Below are positions 61,640 to 64,000 of a stretch of DNA of 64,000 bases, in pieces. Under the pieces are notes generated by a model that was not told the origin of the DNA, ran no database searches, and saw only the letters and a program-made list of their open reading frames with translations. A program made the translations under genes and the position numbers. Source of the DNA: Epiperipatus broadwayi (lineage: Eukaryota > Onychophora > Udeonychophora > Euonychophora > Peripatidae). Numbering within the stretch: position 1 is the first letter of the stretch; each line of letters starts with the position of its first letter. Location of the stretch: positions 6,904,682-6,968,681 of the forward strand of contig JAQFVV010012398.1 of NCBI GenBank assembly GCA_028023455.1. Direction: 5' to 3'.

Positions 61640-62614
61640 CATAGTTCTCCAATCTTTTCTGTAACACCAGAACTTTTATAAATCTACAAGATTATTTTTT
61701 CCCTATATCTATAAATTTTCTCCTAATTTTCTTCTTGCTGACTGTTCTTCCATCATTTCCTGCAGCAACAATTTACATCATTATGAATGCCTCTTTGAAT
61801 GAGGACCTTCAAAATACTTTTAGCTTTTTGAATCACACTCAATACTTCATTTCTCTTTTTTACTGTCCATGGTACTTTCATCATGCAGCAACAACATCAT
61901 ATATCAAAGGCTTGTAATTTGTCTTTTTTCCAGATCTGTGGATGCATATAGAAAAAAAAACACTTTAAATTTTCCATTGTCATTATATTTAATAAATTAT
62001 TATCATTGCATCCCTTTATTTAACTAAATTTGGTTTTTGTTTCTTGAATAAAATCTTGTAACTCATTTTCACCTATTTCCAACCCTGTTGAAACTTTGCA
62101 TAAATACATAAATATATCTTTGAAAACCAATATACATAGTTAAGAATTTACAAACAATTTTAATGAAAAATTAAAGAAAATTAATTTTTTTAAATTTTAT
62201 ATAGGATTCAATACTCTTTATGGTACTGTCATCTACATGTATTAAATTGTAATGAAATTATCTTCATCCCTAATTTCTGAAATTATATAAAATTAAGAAA
62301 TAGAAGTATATAAAAAATAAATAAATATTTTTATTTACATAAGTATATTAAAAAGTATGAAAATTTTTTTTCAGCTTTCATAAATAAAAGACTGGAGCAG
62401 AAAATTTTCCAGTCCCATCAACTTATTTCTGAAAGGGGAAGAGCATTTATTTTAGAATAGCTTATAGTTTTCTTGAAACTATGTATAAGCCATCCTATCC
62501 AAGTAAGTATATCAGTAAATAGTATGTTTACATGCAATCAAAGCTTTATGCTAACTGACAGATAGTTTATATACAACTTACTGGGGTTTTTCAGTATTTT
62601 AACATTATTTCATG
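61640..62614. other. No recognisable gene
   Basis: AT-rich; a 60-codon frame at 61735-61917 has no recognisable similarity and is probably chance. Confidence 0.45.
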
Positions 62615-62859
62615 TATATTTAGGCTGCACATCATGTGATCACCATCTCTTATACTAGCACATAATTGTTTATAAACAAGGCAAAACTCTCCATACAGTA
62701 GTGCCACCCTGTACCAACCAGAGTAATCAATGGATGCCAAAAGGATTGTGCATTAGATAGGGATTTTATGCACAATTTTTTTGGCATCCATTGATTAATC
62801 TGGTTGACACAGAGTCACGCTACTGTATAGAGAGTTTTGCCTTGTTTATATTTAGGCTG
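62615..62859. mobile_element. Family C foldback with 13-bp target duplication
   Basis: TATATTTAGGCTG lies at 62615-62627 and 62847-62859. The 219 bp between start CACATCATGTGATCACC and fold into a long hairpin. The arms contain CAAGGCAAAACTCTCCATAC and its complement and meet near 62755-62765 at TAGATAGGG. The body is family C, cut short before the ribozyme part. Confidence 0.85.
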
Positions 62860-62869
62860 ATAAAAAAAA

Positions 62870-64000
62870 ATTTTTTAGTGCGTTTATGGGAATAAAAGTA
62901 TTTTTTTTTAATATATTTTTATTATTGACAACTTACATTCCAAATGTTTCCTGCAAATTGTAATTATTATTAGTTTAAAAAAATAATGAAACTATTTATT
63001 TTATTCTATACATGAACACATACATAAACAACTTTGAATGATCTTCAATATTTGGGAAATGGCTGATAAAACTTGGTCAAATCTTGGTACAAGACAAATG
63101 TTAATTTAAGTCAAATATACATGGGTTGAATCTGAAGTTTATGTATGTATTTGTTACCTGTGGATTTTTTTTATATTAACATATATAAATATAACTTTAA
63201 AAAAATATTAAATTATTATCGTTTTTACTAAATGGTTAAAAAAAATGCTCATAATGATAGACCATCCATATACTTTCTCAAAGCTTAAATATTCTGGATT
63301 TAGATCTGAGAGATACATATAACTGTAGTTGAATACAGTATATGCAACTGTTATGCAAATTTATGTAAAAGCAGATTAACTTCAGAGAGCTGTCACTTTC
63401 ATTGTCATTAAACTGCAGAGTTAAATCTCTGTTGTTTAATAAATGATAATGACAATTGACATATATATATATATATATTGAACTGAGTTCAAATATGTGC
63501 ATTCGAAACACCGGTCTCTTAGGCAGAGAAGAACATACTCGGAGAGTATGTATGCCCAAACGATAGCTATAAAGTATATAACTAACGTTACATTTCCAGG
63601 ACATAGCTTCTTTTCGGCTGTTGAGTTCAAAATCATGTCCAAACCACTTTTTTGTTTGTGTATAACCATGGGCGCAGGCTGCTTATTCTAAAAGAATACT
63701 AAAAGAATAGACAATGCACTTTGAACAGTGGCCACTAACTCAACGCCTAAATCCATGACTAGCTCAGCTATTTGTAATCACTAATAGATTATACTTAATT
63801 AGTGATTGAAAAAATTGATAAAAGAATTTGTTAAAAAGAATTGACTGACAAATAAAGTTTAATTTTAAAGACAATTTATTAACTAACATTTATTTACTAA
63901 ATTTAAACATTTTATAATTCTAATAAAAACACACGCATATTTTTAAATTAACATTTTTAAACTAGTTTAAATATTCTTGTATATTTTCATAACAGAACAC
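62870..64000. other. No supported gene; repeat-like block near 63465-63640
   Basis: Mostly AT-rich. At 63465-63640 an (AT) tract is followed by a higher-GC block (CGAAACACCGGTCTCTTAGG). It looks like the end of an unclassified dispersed repeat adjoining a microsatellite. Overlapping frames there are on both strands and none is convincing. Confidence 0.35.

Overview
The window is AT-rich (roughly a quarter G+C by eye) and reads as metazoan, probably invertebrate, non-coding DNA. The reasons are long gene-free stretches, abundant (AT)n and triplet microsatellites, and a dense mix of eukaryotic transposons: Ty3-like LTR elements, an RTE-type LINE, a Penelope-like element, a hAT element and foldback repeats. 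I found no convincing intact host gene, bacterial-type operon, rRNA or CRISPR array. The species cannot be fixed from the sequence. A planarian, cnidarian or mollusc would all be possible.

Left third (1-19 kb): a tRNA-like relic; an old copy of a very long (~3.36 kb) LTR at 1970-5326; a pair of diverged direct repeats (8236-8760, 11657-12066) flanking a broken coiled-coil gag-like region; small dispersed repeats at 16.4-17.3 kb; and a decayed Ty3-type RT/RNase H/integrase relic on the + strand at 17.8-19.05 kb.

Middle (19-30 kb): an LTR retrotransposon on the minus strand with ~3.5 kb LTRs at both ends. Its interior is only about 3.8 kb and holds a leader with tandem repeats, a gag with four 11-residue repeats, then directly the C-terminal end of an integrase and a polypurine tract. 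The rest of pol is missing, so this is a non-autonomous deletion derivative. The LTR family is the same one seen at 1970-5326.

Right half (30-64 kb): a foldback repeat between (AT)n tracts, a Penelope-like RT/GIY-YIG relic, short foldbacks with 13-bp target duplications, a spliced-looking pair of sites, an RTE LINE with an inverted 5' part, a hAT element with 8-bp target duplication, and several ~415-450 bp tandem units.

The most interesting signal lies at 50-60 kb: three sequence families carry type I hammerhead self-cleaving ribozymes or their relics. One copy (54651-54709) has every invariant core nucleotide and all three stems. Its unit is tandem (period 415-421 bp), as expected for retrozymes or Penelope-like pseudo-LTRs. 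A related family (~446 bp units) forms foldbacks. In one of these the inverted arm begins at the predicted ribozyme cleavage site, which suggests that cleaved RNA was the integration template.
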